Positions 32,998 to 40,115 of a DNA stretch of 40,115 bases are shown here, piece by piece (the stretch's first letter is position 1; every line of letters begins with the position of its first letter). Source of the DNA: CAZUGH01 sp964619785 (GTDB taxonomy: Bacteria; Bacillota; Clostridia; Lachnospirales; Lachnospiraceae); assembly GCA_964619785.1 (NCBI GenBank), contig CAZUGH010000012.1, positions 1 through 40,115 of the forward strand, given 5' to 3'. The position numbers and the translations under genes are program-made. The notes beneath the pieces were generated by a model. The model was not told where the DNA came from and searched no databases. It was given only the letters and a program-made list of their open reading frames with translations.

Positions 32998-35034
32998 ATG
33001 AGATATCATGGATTATTTGTGAAAGAAATTCGTAAGGAAAATGATAAGATTGTATTTTCCTTTCATTCTATGCCGAATCATAAGGATGGTAGGATTGTTT
33101 TAGTTCATAATGAAGATGAGTTTATTTTCCCTAAAGAATGTTTAAGCTGGAGTAAAGATGCCCTTATACTTGAGATGACTCCTTTTTTGTCTTCTGGATA
33201 TGTGGAGATGTGCAAATGGGAAGTATACATGCAAGTGGGAGAAGAACGTTACCGCTTCGAGGAAAAGAAAAATAGAGGGCGGAAGCGTTACCAAGAGGGC
33301 AAAAAGGTTAAGCCCTATCAAGAAAAGAAGGGTGTATATAAGGCGACACAACGTGTTGGTGATTATTATGACATGGGAGAAGATTTGGCAGTTGTACCGA
33401 GATATTCTAGAGATTGGCAACTCATGTTTCAGGTGACACCGAGACAGGAGGCTTATGTCAATCGATTTTTCTTGAAAATGGATGATTTATATTTGGCTGA
33501 ACAACATTTACACCTGAAGCTTGGGAAAGAATCCTTTGGATTTCATATAAAGCATATCAATATGACACTGCGTGGTGGCAAGAAGGAATATCGCTTGGAA
33601 AGTATAGCTTGTAATGAATATGCTTTGAATCTTGGTGATATCTTGTGGGAGCCTTTTTTTTGGGACTTTACGGTGATTGCTGAGAAAGACGGCAGAGTAT
33701 ATCAATTAAAATTACGTAACTATAAAAAAGGATTTCATGGTAGGGTACGTGAGAAGATAGGAGATTTTTATTTGTTCTCATCTTACACGCAGAATGATAA
33801 TATCATATTACATTATCGTCCTTATAGTGAGTATGATGATGAGATGTATCGTCGAAGAGAGCGCAAGGCGGTATTGATTTACCGATTGTTGAAACCATAT
33901 TGGGATTCTCGTCGAATTGTTTTGATGTATGAGAAGTTTTGTAAATGTGCACAGGATAATGCCTTCTATATGTTTGAATACTATATGGAGAAAAAGGGCG
34001 CGAATCGACGCAGAACGTATTATCTGATTGATTCGAGAGAGCCAGATGCTGCCAGGTTGAGAATGTATGGTAAGCACGTGGTAGAGTTTATGAGTCTTCG
34101 TCATATGATTTATCTACAGGCGGCAAGCCTTCTCGTGGCGACGGATACGATTAAGCATGCATACCAGTGGCGTTGTGAGAATTCGGCTATCTATGAGAAA
34201 TTATTAAAAAAACATAGTGTTTTTCTACAACATGGCGTGTTAGCCCTGAAACGTGTGGAGTATATTTATAATAAAAATGGTGGTAACAAGACAGATCTTT
34301 TTATCTCGTCGTCGCCAATGGAACAGAAGATTATCACAGATAATTTCCGTTATAGCAAAGCAGAAGTTCCGGTAACCGGATTGGCAAGATGGGATGTGCT
34401 TACGAACAAGAATAAGGAAAATGTCATCATGGTGATGCCAACCTGGCGAAATTGGATTATCGAGGTAAGCGCTGAAGAGTTTCGAGAGAGTGACTATTAC
34501 AAGAACTATATGGCACTTTTGAATTCGAAGGAGTTAGCAACGATGCTTGAACAATACAAGACTCGATTGATTTATTGTATGCATCCTAAGTTTCGTGAGT
34601 TTATCGGAGAGTTTGATACAGCGGGAGAGAGAATTGAACTTTTTGATTATGATCAGAAGCCAATTAATGAGATGGTGATGGAAGCTTCGATGATGGTTAC
34701 GGACTATAGCAGTGTATCTTGGGATATGTACTATCAGGAAAAACCAATTGTGTTTTATCAGTTTGATTACGACCGATATATGGCAGAACAAGGGAGTTAT
34801 ATTGATATGACAACGCAGCTGTATGGTGATCGTGCTGTGACGCCAGAGGAGTTGATATCCTTACTTACAGAATATATGCAAAGTGGCTTTCAAGAGAAGA
34901 AAAAATATGCAGACCTGCGTCAGGCATATCTGCCATGTCGAGATGGTCTGCATCGTAAACGTATTGATGAAGCAATTCATAAACATGCATTTACAAAGTT
35001 GCAAGCTATAAGTCATAAAATCCTTCGAAGTTAA
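32998..35034 (+). CDS. Large CDP-glycerol glycerophosphotransferase family protein (TagF-like)
   Basis: About 678 residues. The N-terminal about 300 residues are an unrecognised, beta-rich and basic region, as often found before TagF-type domains. The C-terminal half carries the GT-B-like CDP-glycerol transferase domain: FLQHGVLALKRVEYIY with H412 (HGV replaces the usual HGTP), VMPTWRNWI and TDYSSVSWDMYYQEKPIVFYQFD (568 onward). I choose ATG 32998, four bases after GGCGGAG; in-frame codons upstream lie within the Wzy gene. It probably adds glycerol phosphate, or a related alditol phosphate, to the polymer. Its last 29 bp overlap the convergent kdsC-like gene. Confidence 0.85.
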   Translation: MRYHGLFVKEIRKENDKIVFSFHSMPNHKDGRIVLVHNEDEFIFPKECLSWSKDALILEMTPFLSSGYVEMCKWEVYMQVGEERYRFEEKKNRGRKRYQEGKKVKPYQEKKGVYKATQRVGDYYDMGEDLAVVPRYSRDWQLMFQVTPRQEAYVNRFFLKMDDLYLAEQHLHLKLGKESFGFHIKHINMTLRGGKKEYRLESIACNEYALNLGDILWEPFFWDFTVIAEKDGRVYQLKLRNYKKGFHGRVREKIGDFYLFSSYTQNDNIILHYRPYSEYDDEMYRRRERKAVLIYRLLKPYWDSRRIVLMYEKFCKCAQDNAFYMFEYYMEKKGANRRRTYYLIDSREPDAARLRMYGKHVVEFMSLRHMIYLQAASLLVATDTIKHAYQWRCENSAIYEKLLKKHSVFLQHGVLALKRVEYIYNKNGGNKTDLFISSSPMEQKIITDNFRYSKAEVPVTGLARWDVLTNKNKENVIMVMPTWRNWIIEVSAEEFRESDYYKNYMALLNSKELATMLEQYKTRLIYCMHPKFREFIGEFDTAGERIELFDYDQKPINEMVMEASMMVTDYSSVSWDMYYQEKPIVFYQFDYDRYMAEQGSYIDMTTQLYGDRAVTPEELISLLTEYMQSGFQEKKKYADLRQAYLPCRDGLHRKRIDEAIHKHAFTKLQAISHKILRS

Positions 35035-35518
35035 TGCCAAGGATACCTAAAATCAGGTCAATGGCTTCACGTACAGGGGCATCCCCTGAGGAATGGGTTA
35101 ATACAATGTCAACATAGGGAACGAGTGATTTTGCACAGTCGGCAGGCGCAAACGTGATGCCGGCTGTTTTTATTGCGCTTAAATCGTTCATATCATCACC
35201 GATATAGGCTACCTGGTCAGCCGTAATCTGGTATTGCTGCATCAACTCTTCTAGTTTAGCAGCTTTGTTTTTGACCCCTTGGTGAACCTCGGTCATACCA
35301 AGTTCTTTGGCACGATTGGCAACAATCGAAGAGGTACGACCAGTGATAATAGCAGGAACGATGCCATGCTCTCTCAGTAGCTTAATACCTAATCCATCTT
35401 TCACGTTGAAAGCCTTTAGCATCTCGCCATCATTGCCCATGTAAATCTTGCCATCTGTTAGTGTTCCGTCAACATCCATGGCAAACAGTTTTATATTACC
35501 TAAATCCTTATTCTTCAT
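35006..35518 (-). CDS. KdsC-like HAD phosphatase (3-deoxy-ulosonate 8-phosphate phosphatase type)
   Basis: 170 residues, the size and layout of KdsC. The nucleophile motif is MDVDGTLTDG (14-23) with both Asp residues, followed by FNVKDGLGIKLLREHGI, ITGRTSS, EVHQGVKNKAAKLEEL and the metal-binding GDDMNDLSAIKTAG. KdsC and its nonulosonate relatives remove the terminal phosphate of a freshly made 3-deoxy-ulosonic acid phosphate before CMP activation. The ATG at 35518 overlaps the aldolase gene by 11 bp, so the two are coupled. It is the last gene of the minus-strand run and overlaps the convergent TagF-like gene. Confidence 0.88.
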   Translation of the reverse strand: MKNKDLGNIKLFAMDVDGTLTDGKIYMGNDGEMLKAFNVKDGLGIKLLREHGIVPAIITGRTSSIVANRAKELGMTEVHQGVKNKAAKLEELMQQYQITADQVAYIGDDMNDLSAIKTAGITFAPADCAKSLVPYVDIVLTHSSGDAPVREAIDLILGILGINFEGFYDL

Positions 35519-37136
35519 TTTCTATCCTCTCAAAGATATTCTCAAATCTAGAAGGTGTGAGGAAATGAACAGGACACTGTGAAATACGTGTGTTCTTATA
35601 ATCCTCTAACATACTAGATACGCTACGGTTAGCATCTTCTGCACCGACCATATTACGTGTTTTTTCCATGATTTTCTGTGCGTAGTTATCACCAATGTTA
35701 TGAGAATAACCATCAAAACCAGCCATGGTAATAGATGCAACATTTAAGTCATCAAGCAGGCGAAGTAGAAGAATACCGGAGTTGTCAAGTTGTTCCCAAC
35801 CGCATTTTACTAAACGTGTAAAATCTACGACTAACTCATTGTCGCCGGATTCCTTTACAACATTTGATGTCACAATTTTGTTGTATTGTGAGAAGCGAGA
35901 AGCATTTTTCCAATAGTTATAACGCTTTTTATTACTAAAGTATGCATAATGAATTGGATAGTCTGCCGAGAGAAGATTGACACTAATCACAACAGGATGA
36001 TGTTCATTACAATACTCATTAATCATATCTTTATGTGTAGAAATCGAACGACCAGGAAGCAGTAATAGAATATCTTTGCCCTCTAATGCTTTACGAAGAG
36101 TATTGATTTCTTCGGTGTCATCCTTGATTGCACCTAGATAATCGACATAGGCATTCTCTAATAAGTCATAGTCATATCGCGTTCTAGCATCGCTACCAAT
36201 ACGATTCAGGATAAAGTTGATATCTCGGCTTGAGATGCCTGCTTTTGAGGTAAGGTATGCGATATTGTTGACATGAGCACTATACGAACCAGCAAGGAAA
36301 TAAGGAATCGAATAGCCCCATTCACAGGTACTATGAATACTATCTACATAGTTGTCAATCAAATCAAGAACACTATCAATATCATAACCTGAGTTGTACT
36401 TACGATTTAAATATTGCATAACAAGCTCGGTGTTGGTGTTACCAGCACCACGACCCATACCGCTCATTGTGGCATCCACCGTGACATTACGAAGTCCTTG
36501 TGTCATCTCAATGAACTCTTGAGAGAGGGCAAAGGACATCTGAAGGTTGTTATGTGAATGAAAACCAACAGAAGAGGAAGCGGTCAGGTTATGATGAATC
36601 AGGTAAAATACACGTTGCAAATCTTCTTTATACATGGAACCAAATGTATCTACAATGGAAAATGCATATGGTTCAATGGGATTTACCATCTCAATCAGTT
36701 CTAGTAATTCAGCATCGGTATACCCTAAGATATCAACGGGCTGAACGTAGAGTTTGTAACCCTTCTTAACGATTTCTTTGCAAAATCCAATTACATCATA
36801 GCGCTCTTTTTTGAAAAAGCATGCACGAATGCCGTCGATGGATGTTCCATCATAAGGCTCTAAGTTAGAAATTGTGTATCGGCTAAAGTCAGCCAAACAT
36901 ACATAAGATGCTTGACGACGGTCTTTCGGAAGATAAGGGCGTATCTGTGTGGCATTATTGAATACAGTGTTGCCTTCTTTGTGAGGCTCATCTTTTAAGA
37001 AACCACATTCAATCACATCAGTGCCGCTCTCAGTAAGGCCCTTGATGATACCTTTGATTGCGGTATTACCAAATTGACCGTCTACGAGATAGCCACCATC
37101 ACGAAGCGTACAGTCAAGTACATTAACTCGTTTCAT
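35508..37136 (-). CDS. DmpG/HMGL-like aldolase with an extra C-terminal domain
   Basis: 542 residues. Residues 1 to about 270 are a DRE-TIM metallolyase barrel: VLDCTLRDGGYLVDG (D8, R12, D13), GFHSHNNLQMS (H193 and H195, metal ligands) and MSGMGRGAGNTNTEL (about 224-238). These match 4-hydroxy-2-oxovalerate aldolase (DmpG) more closely than citramalate or isopropylmalate synthase. A linker region follows to about 350. The C-terminal domain (about 353-542) starts with a Rossmann-like KDILLLLPGRSIS and includes SITMAGFDGY; it looks distantly like the DUF115/Maf-type domain of the neighbour at 37909. Start overlaps the KdsB-like stop as TAATG. A likely role is pyruvate aldol addition to a sugar aldehyde, giving a 3-deoxy-2-ulosonate; this is inferred, not shown. 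Confidence 0.75.
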   Translation of the reverse strand: MKRVNVLDCTLRDGGYLVDGQFGNTAIKGIIKGLTESGTDVIECGFLKDEPHKEGNTVFNNATQIRPYLPKDRRQASYVCLADFSRYTISNLEPYDGTSIDGIRACFFKKERYDVIGFCKEIVKKGYKLYVQPVDILGYTDAELLELIEMVNPIEPYAFSIVDTFGSMYKEDLQRVFYLIHHNLTASSSVGFHSHNNLQMSFALSQEFIEMTQGLRNVTVDATMSGMGRGAGNTNTELVMQYLNRKYNSGYDIDSVLDLIDNYVDSIHSTCEWGYSIPYFLAGSYSAHVNNIAYLTSKAGISSRDINFILNRIGSDARTRYDYDLLENAYVDYLGAIKDDTEEINTLRKALEGKDILLLLPGRSISTHKDMINEYCNEHHPVVISVNLLSADYPIHYAYFSNKKRYNYWKNASRFSQYNKIVTSNVVKESGDNELVVDFTRLVKCGWEQLDNSGILLLRLLDDLNVASITMAGFDGYSHNIGDNYAQKIMEKTRNMVGAEDANRSVSSMLEDYKNTRISQCPVHFLTPSRFENIFERIENEE

Positions 37137-37873
37137 TATGCCATCCCCCTTTTCTTTAATTCCTGTTCAACAAGTGCAATATGCTCAGGGAGATCAACGC
37201 CAATGGAAGAGTACTCCGTCTCTTTGAGTCTCATTTTGTATCCATTTTCCATGGCACGTAATGGCTCAATGCCTTCCCCTAATTCCAACTCGGTCTGCTT
37301 CATAGCTGAAAATGCTAAGAGAAAGTCCTTCTTATAAGCATAGATACCTACATGACGAAATACGCGAGCTAGTCTGCCATCTTTTAGGTTAGATGGAATG
37401 ACAGAGCGGGAGAAATACATTGCATCTCCTTTGTGGTCTGTAACGACTTTAACCGTGCTGGTTGCTTTGATTTCCTCATCGTCTGTAATCTCTTTTTTGA
37501 GACTACCAAAATATACGGATTCATCTTCTAGGAAAATGGAGATAACCTGGCGAATCATCTCAGGATAGATAACAGGTTCGTCGCCCTGAATATTTACAAA
37601 TAAGTCACCATCTACTTTTGTTGCAACCTCAGCAACACGGTCAGAACCAGTCTCGTGTTGGTCAGAAGTCATGACAACTTCCATACCATGTTCATGACAA
37701 GCTGCCTCAATACGACTATCATCTGTTGCTACATAGACCTGGTCGAATTCTTCAACCTTTTTAGCCTGCTGATAAACCCACCATATCATTGGTTTGCCAC
37801 AGATATCAACAAGTGGTTTGCCAGGAAAACGGCTCGATTTATAGCGAGCAGGGATTACTCCAATTATCTTCAA
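37136..37873 (-). CDS. KdsB-like CMP-3-deoxy-ulosonate cytidylyltransferase
   Basis: About 245 residues (E. coli KdsB has 248). Activates Kdo or a related ulosonic acid with CTP. VIPARYKSSRFPGKPLVDICGKPM is the nucleotide-binding start; VYVATDD, HETGSDRVAEV and FVNIQGDEPVIYPEMI are KdsB hallmarks, closer to KdsB than to NeuA or PseF. No ATG fits the conserved N-terminus: the best start is TTG at 37873, eight bases after GAGG, giving MKIIGVIPAR. A TTG at 37912 overlapping the previous stop is an alternative. A Kdo-type enzyme in a Gram-positive surface locus is notable. It is followed directly by the aldolase and phosphatase. Confidence 0.87.
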   Translation of the reverse strand: MKIIGVIPARYKSSRFPGKPLVDICGKPMIWWVYQQAKKVEEFDQVYVATDDSRIEAACHEHGMEVVMTSDQHETGSDRVAEVATKVDGDLFVNIQGDEPVIYPEMIRQVISIFLEDESVYFGSLKKEITDDEEIKATSTVKVVTDHKGDAMYFSRSVIPSNLKDGRLARVFRHVGIYAYKKDFLLAFSAMKQTELELGEGIEPLRAMENGYKMRLKETEYSSIGVDLPEHIALVEQELKKRGMA

Positions 37874-37908
37874 TTCTCTGTCCTCTTTTCTTTCTGACTG
37901 ACTTGAGA

Positions 37909-39981
37909 TCAATCATCCTTTTCAACAAGTTCATCTAAATTGACACGAGGGAAAATCTCGAGATCACCACCTCGTGTAGCGTTATATATTTTGATACCAT
38001 GTTCCTTCGCATAGGAGTCAAGCTTACTATATACTTCCATGGAACGGTCGATGATATGATTACCAATTTCCTGTGTTGTGATATTGGTAGATTTCATCCT
38101 GGTTTTGATACGTGATAAATCTGCTTCAGCAACTTCCTTACTTGAATAATTCTCGATGAAATGTCCTCCAGCAGCATGTGGGTTAGTACAATCAACACCT
38201 AACAAGTAAATTTCTTTAAAGCCCATATGGAATGCTAATTCAGCAGCAAGGGAAAGAACCGTAGCTTTTACCATGACATAGGCTAATAGGTTACCTCGAA
38301 CCCGATATCGTTCACTTGGCAGACAAGCAATATAAGTTGTATTGTCGGGCTTTTTACTCATCTTGCGGTAAGTCTTCTCAATTGTAAATAGAGGTGATTT
38401 TACTTTATCATAGAGTTCCTGACCAAGATTTGTCGCATAAATGCTATCTGATACACAGTGGAAGCTAGGACGCCAGTCAGTCTGGTCAAAAATCTTATAA
38501 ACCATATTGGTTCCAAAGGTATACTCATGACGAATTAAATGAAGGTCTTCAGGTGTTAGGCTTGGCCCATTTCCTATAAGAAAACATCGTTCACCCTTAT
38601 ATCTATCTTTCAAGTACTTAAGCTTGCGGCTGTTAGAATTGTCACATAGGTTGAAATGCTCTCGTAAAAATCCAACAATATTAAACTTTACAAGCATATA
38701 AAACAAACGAACCTTATTGCGAAAACGTCGATTGAATAGGAGCAGATGCTCACGTATGGATTTGCGATGTGGAAGTAAGCTAATACAATTTGACGTAGCA
38801 CGCTCGGCAGCATTTCCATCATCAAGAGGATTGAATTTTTCATTAAAATCCTTGTATGCCTGATTATAGGTAAAATCTGTACTGAGTGTCTGGATTGACT
38901 TGGTGAGTTCCTCCTGTGTCTTCAAAATAGGACCAGGAAGTTCATCTAAATCCATATAAAAGCCACGAATATCATTTTTATATTCATCTAAATCATACAT
39001 ATAGAAAATCATAGGACGATGAAGATTGGCATAGTCAAACATCGTACTAGAATAATCGGTAATCATCATATCGCTGATAATGTATAAATCGTTGACATCA
39101 TCAGCAGAAGTTACATCGATAACACCAGGTGTCTCCTTGATTACATTACTAAGCCCGCATTGATGATGAGCGCGGAAGAGAAGAACATAGTCATCGCCTA
39201 GTGTCTCCATCAACTTTTTGGTATCAAGAGCCTCCGTATAGCAGAAGCCTTTGCCATTCTGATACTCGGTGTCGCGCCAAGTAGGTGTGTAGAGAATTAC
39301 TTTCTTGCCATCGGGAATCCCAAGACGTTCTTTAATCGAAGCAATCTCGGCAGGTATATACTGGAATAATGCATCGTTACGTGGATACCCAGTCAGGATA
39401 AATGGCTTGTGCTCTGCCCCATGACGCAAGTCAAAAGCAGAAGCTATTTTCTCACTGTAATAAGGAGAAGGAGAGAGCAAGTAGTCAATCTTCTTTCCTT
39501 TGCTTCGGTAGCGTCGATGCATTCTTGCAGCGGATTGACGTGGATCAGAATCAACCTCAATGTCACATCCAAGCTTCTTAAGTGGTGTACCATGCCATGT
39601 CTCAATATAAGTCTGATGACGGTTAGGTATAAGAAAATCAGGTACGGATACGTTGTTTACCCAGTATCTTGCCCCTGCATAATATCGATAATAGTCTTTT
39701 GAACCCTTCTTTACCACGATGGTATGACGATTGTTCTCTAAATAACGGTGTGCTTCCACATCGCTAAAAGCCCATACAAATACAAAATCGCGATAGGTTG
39801 AATCCCCTAACATATATTCATAAATTGCTTTTGGATTATCAGCATAGCGCTTACCATGAAATGATTCGAAAATGATAGTCTTATCATTGACAGGAGCAGC
39901 CCACTGATGAATCCGAAAACGTAGTCTTTTTTTGCATTTCGAATAGTTCTGTACTAACATATAATGAAATCGGTTATTCAT
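37909..39981 (-). CDS. Fusion: CDP-glycerol glycerophosphotransferase + DUF115/Maf-like domain
   Basis: About 690 residues. The N-terminal part (about 30-390) is a TagB/TagF-type domain with YIETWHGTPLKKLGCDIE (WHGTP 129-133), ILYTPTWRDTEY and TDYSSTMFDYANLHRPMIFY (308 onward), all intact. A basic helical linker follows (about 400-455). The C-terminal part (about 460-690) begins CFLIGNGPSLTPEDL (GNGPS 470-474), then FGTNMVYKIFDQTDWRPSFHCVSD and EIYLLGVDCTN, the signature of the DUF115/MAF_flag10 family, which includes flagellin Maf transferases of CMP-nonulosonic acids. I choose ATG 39981, six bases after GGAG; ATG 39993 contains that site. It is first in the run with the KdsB, aldolase and KdsC genes. 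Confidence 0.82.
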   Translation of the reverse strand: MNNRFHYMLVQNYSKCKKRLRFRIHQWAAPVNDKTIIFESFHGKRYADNPKAIYEYMLGDSTYRDFVFVWAFSDVEAHRYLENNRHTIVVKKGSKDYYRYYAGARYWVNNVSVPDFLIPNRHQTYIETWHGTPLKKLGCDIEVDSDPRQSAARMHRRYRSKGKKIDYLLSPSPYYSEKIASAFDLRHGAEHKPFILTGYPRNDALFQYIPAEIASIKERLGIPDGKKVILYTPTWRDTEYQNGKGFCYTEALDTKKLMETLGDDYVLLFRAHHQCGLSNVIKETPGVIDVTSADDVNDLYIISDMMITDYSSTMFDYANLHRPMIFYMYDLDEYKNDIRGFYMDLDELPGPILKTQEELTKSIQTLSTDFTYNQAYKDFNEKFNPLDDGNAAERATSNCISLLPHRKSIREHLLLFNRRFRNKVRLFYMLVKFNIVGFLREHFNLCDNSNSRKLKYLKDRYKGERCFLIGNGPSLTPEDLHLIRHEYTFGTNMVYKIFDQTDWRPSFHCVSDSIYATNLGQELYDKVKSPLFTIEKTYRKMSKKPDNTTYIACLPSERYRVRGNLLAYVMVKATVLSLAAELAFHMGFKEIYLLGVDCTNPHAAGGHFIENYSSKEVAEADLSRIKTRMKSTNITTQEIGNHIIDRSMEVYSKLDSYAKEHGIKIYNATRGGDLEIFPRVNLDELVEKDD

Positions 39982-40064
39982 ACTAATCTCCATTCTTGCG
40001 TGGTATAAAACCCACTTTTTCCCTCTTGGTGATACGATAATTGAACAAAAAATTCTTAACTTAT

Positions 40065-40093
40065 ACTATACTTATAATTACTTAATATGTCAA
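40065..40093 (-). promoter_or_regulatory. Promoter of the minus-strand Kdo-like/glycerophosphotransferase run
   Basis: Minus-strand TTGACA (40093-40088), 17-bp spacer, TATAGT (40070-40065), about 85 bases before the ATG at 39981. A textbook sigma-A arrangement that would drive the four genes down to 35006. Nothing else is seen in 39994-40115. Confidence 0.7.
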
Positions 40094-40115
40094 ATATGTT
40101 TCAAAGTTATTTTTT

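Noticed and set aside
1..40115. tRNA, rRNA, CRISPR array or prophage
   Set aside because: No cloverleaf-like intergenic segment, regularly spaced repeats, cas genes or phage structural genes were recognised; intergenic regions are all under about 210 bases.

Overview
The window looks like a chromosomal stretch of an anaerobic, low-GC Gram-positive bacterium, most likely a member of the Lachnospiraceae (Clostridia). The reasons are the class III anaerobic ribonucleotide reductase pair (nrdD/nrdG), a cdaA-cdaR operon, a YtrA-type GntR/ABC operon, TagD/TagGH/LCP wall-polymer genes, strong AGGAGG ribosome sites and consensus TTGACA/TATAAT promoters. Genus cannot be decided from the sequence alone. 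A run of exactly 100 N at 28754-28853 marks a scaffold gap, so this is a draft or metagenome assembly. I see no rRNA, tRNA, CRISPR array, prophage or insertion sequence.

Layout. 1-4534: a RelA/SpoT-like synthetase, a DUF1275 membrane protein, a GntR-ABC-permease operon with a striking half-site array at its promoter, and an AraC regulator. 4709-7279: a cytoplasmic GH10 xylanase divergent from the AraC gene, then a MATE transporter. 7406-10121: nrdD-nrdG behind a promoter with two candidate NrdR boxes. 10184-14158: a ferredoxin-like aldo/keto reductase followed by larB-larE-larC (nickel-pincer cofactor synthesis) without larA; the operon begins with a perfect 40-bp palindrome centred on the first start codon. 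14279-19510: two membrane proteins of unknown function, cdaA, cdaR and leuA.

19573-24873 (minus strand): an acyl-CoA carboxyltransferase, an MBOAT O-acyltransferase and two tandem SGNH-like partners, in one tightly spaced run. 25074-39981: a cell-surface polymer locus. The plus-strand half carries TagG/TagH-type export, TagD (CDP-glycerol), a CDP-glycerol transferase, an LCP attachment protein (interrupted by the gap), a DegT aminotransferase, an initiating sugar transferase, a Wzy/ligase-like protein and a second large CDP-glycerol transferase. The convergent minus-strand half carries a CDP-glycerol transferase fused to a DUF115/Maf-like domain, a KdsB-like cytidylyltransferase, a DmpG-like aldolase with an extra C-terminal domain, and a KdsC-like phosphatase.

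Read together, the right half probably builds, acylates, exports and anchors a glycerol-phosphate-containing surface glycopolymer. The most interesting part is the minus-strand set at 35006-39981. It looks like an alternative route to a CMP-activated 3-deoxy-2-ulosonic (Kdo-like) acid, with a pyruvate-type aldolase where KdsA would be expected, next to a glycerophosphotransferase fused to a domain related to Maf transferases of CMP-nonulosonic acids. This is inference from family membership and gene order.
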